Positions 14,392 through 15,928 of a stretch of DNA of 15,928 nt are shown piece by piece. Origin of the DNA: JAJPHU01 sp035553375 (GTDB lineage Bacteria; Planctomycetota; Planctomycetia; Gemmatales; Gemmataceae); the NCBI GenBank assembly GCA_035553375.1, contig DATNCY010000360.1, positions 1-15,928 of the forward strand. The letters are read 5' to 3'. Made by a program: the position numbers and the translations under genes. The first letter of the stretch is position 1; the number at the start of each line of letters is the position of its first letter. A model generated the notes under the pieces. That model was not told the origin of the DNA, searched no databases, and was given only the letters and a program-made list of their open reading frames with translations.

Positions 14392-15627
14392 TTGAGTTTC
14401 CGGCATGAACAACACAAAGACCAACGCGGCGACGGCGGCGATGGCGGCGAATAGGTAAAAGGCCGCGGCGAAGCCGAGATACTGGACCACGAAACCCGCG
14501 ATGAAGGGGCCGAGTACACCACCGATGCTCAGCGCGGTCGCGATCAGGCCCAGCAAAGCGTTGAATCGTCCCGTGCCGCGCGTCAGGTCGGCGCACATGG
14601 CCACAATGACCACGCCGTAGATGCTGGCACCGATGCCATCCAGCGTTTGCAGCGCCACCAGACCCCACGGGGAATCGGTCAGCGAATACAACACGATTCG
14701 CAGCGGCAAAACCACGAAGCCGACAGCGAAGATGGGTTTACGTCCCCAGCTTTCACCGAGTCGGCCCGCGAGCCAGGCCACTGGAATCATGACCGCCTGA
14801 GCTACCAGAACCACGCAGGCTACCTGCGTATTCGTCCCTCCCAGCCGCGCGATGTACATACCGACCAGCGGCATCACGGGAGCGTTGGCCAGATGAAACA
14901 GGGCGACGGACGCAAACAGAATGGCCACACGGCGATCGCGCAGCAAGGCCAGAAATCCAGCGGAAGCGTGGCCGTCGTTGTGTCCGCCGCAAGCGCGCTC
15001 TTCATCGACCTCCGCGGCCCGGATGATGAACACGGAAGAGGCGGCCAGCACGGAAACCGCGGCGACAGCGTAGAAAATCGATTGGACCGGCAGCCAGGCG
15101 ACCAGGACGATGGCCACCAAGGCAGCAGCGAGATTGCCGGCGTGGTTCCAGCCTTGATTCGCGCCGATGAGTCGATTCAGGCCGGCGTGTCCGGCCAATC
15201 CCAGGGCAATCGCTCCCAGCAACGGCGCGAAAAACGCCTGGCTCATTCCGCCGACAAACAGCAGTGGATCGATGTACGCCCAGCGCGCCGGCAACAGCGG
15301 CAACAGACCATAGCACAGCCCCAATAACAGCGAGGCACCGGCCAACAGGCCGCGACGTTGGCGAATGCGATCGACCAGGAAGCCGGCCGGCGTCTGCATG
15401 AGGAAGACGCCCAAACCGCCCAGGGCGATGGCCATACCCACCCTGCCGTCGGTCCAGCCGCGTTCGACTAAATACTTGCTCAGGAACGGCACGATGACGC
15501 CCACGACTTCGGCCAGAAAGAAATTGGCCGCGTTGAGACCAAGCCGGCTCGGAAACGACACGCGCGGTTCATCCCGTCGTGGTCCAATCGGCAGCGATCG
15601 CCGAATCGTCTGAACGGCCGTCGTCAT
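14377..15627 (-). CDS. MFS transporter (second paralogue)
   Basis: From the ATG at 15627 the product has 416 residues with about 12 hydrophobic helices. It has a motif-A-like loop (GFLVDRIRQRRGLL, 82-95), a counterpart in the second half (GRLGESWGRKP, 288-298), and a central cytoplasmic loop with Cys and His residues (RACGGHNDGHA, 211-221). It shares spaced similarity with the other MFS protein here: LQTLDGIGASIYGVV (326-340) against IQVLDGLAQGLFGVL, and the same LGPxxAG segment near residue 372. The two probably come from an old duplication. The start was chosen by GGGAG at about 9 bases upstream; the longer frame to 15723 runs through a dispersed repeat. The C-terminal SNAE comes from the palindromic element. 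The substrate is unknown. Confidence 0.9.
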   Translation of the reverse strand: MTTAVQTIRRSLPIGPRRDEPRVSFPSRLGLNAANFFLAEVVGVIVPFLSKYLVERGWTDGRVGMAIALGGLGVFLMQTPAGFLVDRIRQRRGLLAGASLLLGLCYGLLPLLPARWAYIDPLLFVGGMSQAFFAPLLGAIALGLAGHAGLNRLIGANQGWNHAGNLAAALVAIVLVAWLPVQSIFYAVAAVSVLAASSVFIIRAAEVDEERACGGHNDGHASAGFLALLRDRRVAILFASVALFHLANAPVMPLVGMYIARLGGTNTQVACVVLVAQAVMIPVAWLAGRLGESWGRKPIFAVGFVVLPLRIVLYSLTDSPWGLVALQTLDGIGASIYGVVIVAMCADLTRGTGRFNALLGLIATALSIGGVLGPFIAGFVVQYLGFAAAFYLFAAIAAVAALVFVLFMPETQSNAE

Positions 15628-15650
15628 GCGCGGAGTCTCCCTGCTAACTC

Positions 15651-15694
15651 GCGGCACCGGCAAAGGAACATCCCTTGCCGGCGCCGCGGGCTGG
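15651..15694. repeat. Dispersed GC-rich repeat, copy C, within a 17-base-pair hairpin
   Basis: Bases 15672-15694 begin CCCTTGCCGGCGCCGCGGGC, a variant of copies A and B. Bases 15651-15667 pair with 15671-15687 over 17 positions with two A-C mismatches and a 3-base loop. It lies between the stop of the partial gene (15720) and the start of the MFS gene (15627). Relative to copy B, two stem positions differ on both arms so that pairing is kept. Confidence 0.75.
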
Positions 15695-15719
15695 TGTCGA
15701 AAAGCGTTTTTCCCTTGCA

Positions 15720-15928
15720 TCAACTTTCCGGTCGAGGTGGAGGTGGCGGTACGTCACGATCGCGTCCGCGCGAAGGTCGCGGCCGATCGCGACGCTCCGG
15801 ATCGGGACGGCGTGCCTCACGGTCGTCGGCGCGGTTGAGATGTTCGCCAACATGCGTCCATGCTTCGGCAGCGTGAGCCAATTGAATCGCTCGCTCGCTA
15901 TCGTCTCGGCCTGCTTTGCGTGCCTGAT
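15720..15928 (-). CDS. C-terminal part of an unidentified protein (cut by the window edge)
   Basis: An open frame enters from the right edge and ends at TGA (15720-15722), giving 68 visible residues. It begins QARKAGRDDSERAIQLAHAA, a helix-like stretch, and ends in a charged, low-complexity tail with many Arg, Asp, Glu and Pro, including DVPPPPPRPES at the very end. The start lies outside the window. This frame was preferred to the overlapping frame with an internal ATG because of its helix-then-disordered-tail pattern and its upstream continuation. It lies 92 bases before the MFS gene on the same strand and may open the same operon. I do not recognise the family. Confidence 0.55.
   Translation of the reverse strand, partial: QARKAGRDDSERAIQLAHAAEAWTHVGEHLNRADDREARRPDPERRDRPRPSRGRDRDVPPPPPRPES

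Noticed and set aside
15628..15723. N-terminal extension of the second MFS gene
   Set aside because: It translates the dispersed repeat hairpin; GGGAG precedes the ATG at 15627.
15644..15853. 69-codon minus-strand open frame at the right end starting MLANIS
   Set aside because: It overlaps a better frame with helix-then-tail composition and runs into the repeat hairpin.

Overview
The window looks like chromosomal DNA of a planctomycete, probably of the Gemmata group. The evidence is a giant secreted-type protein with the N-terminal LEPLEDRTLLT motif typical of planctomycete surface proteins, a high G+C content, and several families of short GC-rich hairpin repeats lying exactly at gene junctions. 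No tRNA, rRNA, transposase, phage gene or CRISPR array was seen. Family assignments come from reading the translated sequence; no database search was run.

Layout. Left part (1-2836): a minus-strand MgtC/SapB-like membrane protein, an AT-richer divergent spacer with two clear dyads, a small plus-strand exported protein of unknown function, and a plus-strand calcineurin-like metallophosphoesterase. Positions 2837-3434 form a gene-free 598-base stretch holding a REP-like cluster and further hairpins. Middle (3435-10104): a minus-strand NtrC-type response regulator and, divergent from it across a 274-base spacer with a long dyad, a plus-strand gene for a 1670-residue surface protein (Asp-box propeller region followed by tandem Ig-like modules). 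Right part (10172-15928): all genes on the minus strand, transcribed from right to left: the tail of an unidentified gene, an MFS transporter, an ArsB/NhaD-like ion transporter, a second MFS transporter, and a membrane sensor histidine kinase. The gaps between them are 92, 84, 77 and 24 bases.

How the genes may work together. The kinase has the H-box type that usually pairs with NtrC-family regulators, and the only such regulator here lies on the same strand on the far side of the surface-protein gene. The simplest reading is a cognate pair separated by the giant gene, perhaps regulating it or the neighbouring transporters. This is inference: no sigma-54 promoter was recognised.

The most unusual signals are non-coding. 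Three families of hairpin repeats sit on or next to stop codons. One family shows compensatory base changes between copies. Another carries neighbouring hairpins whose 7-base loops are perfectly complementary to each other. No wholly new protein system was identified.
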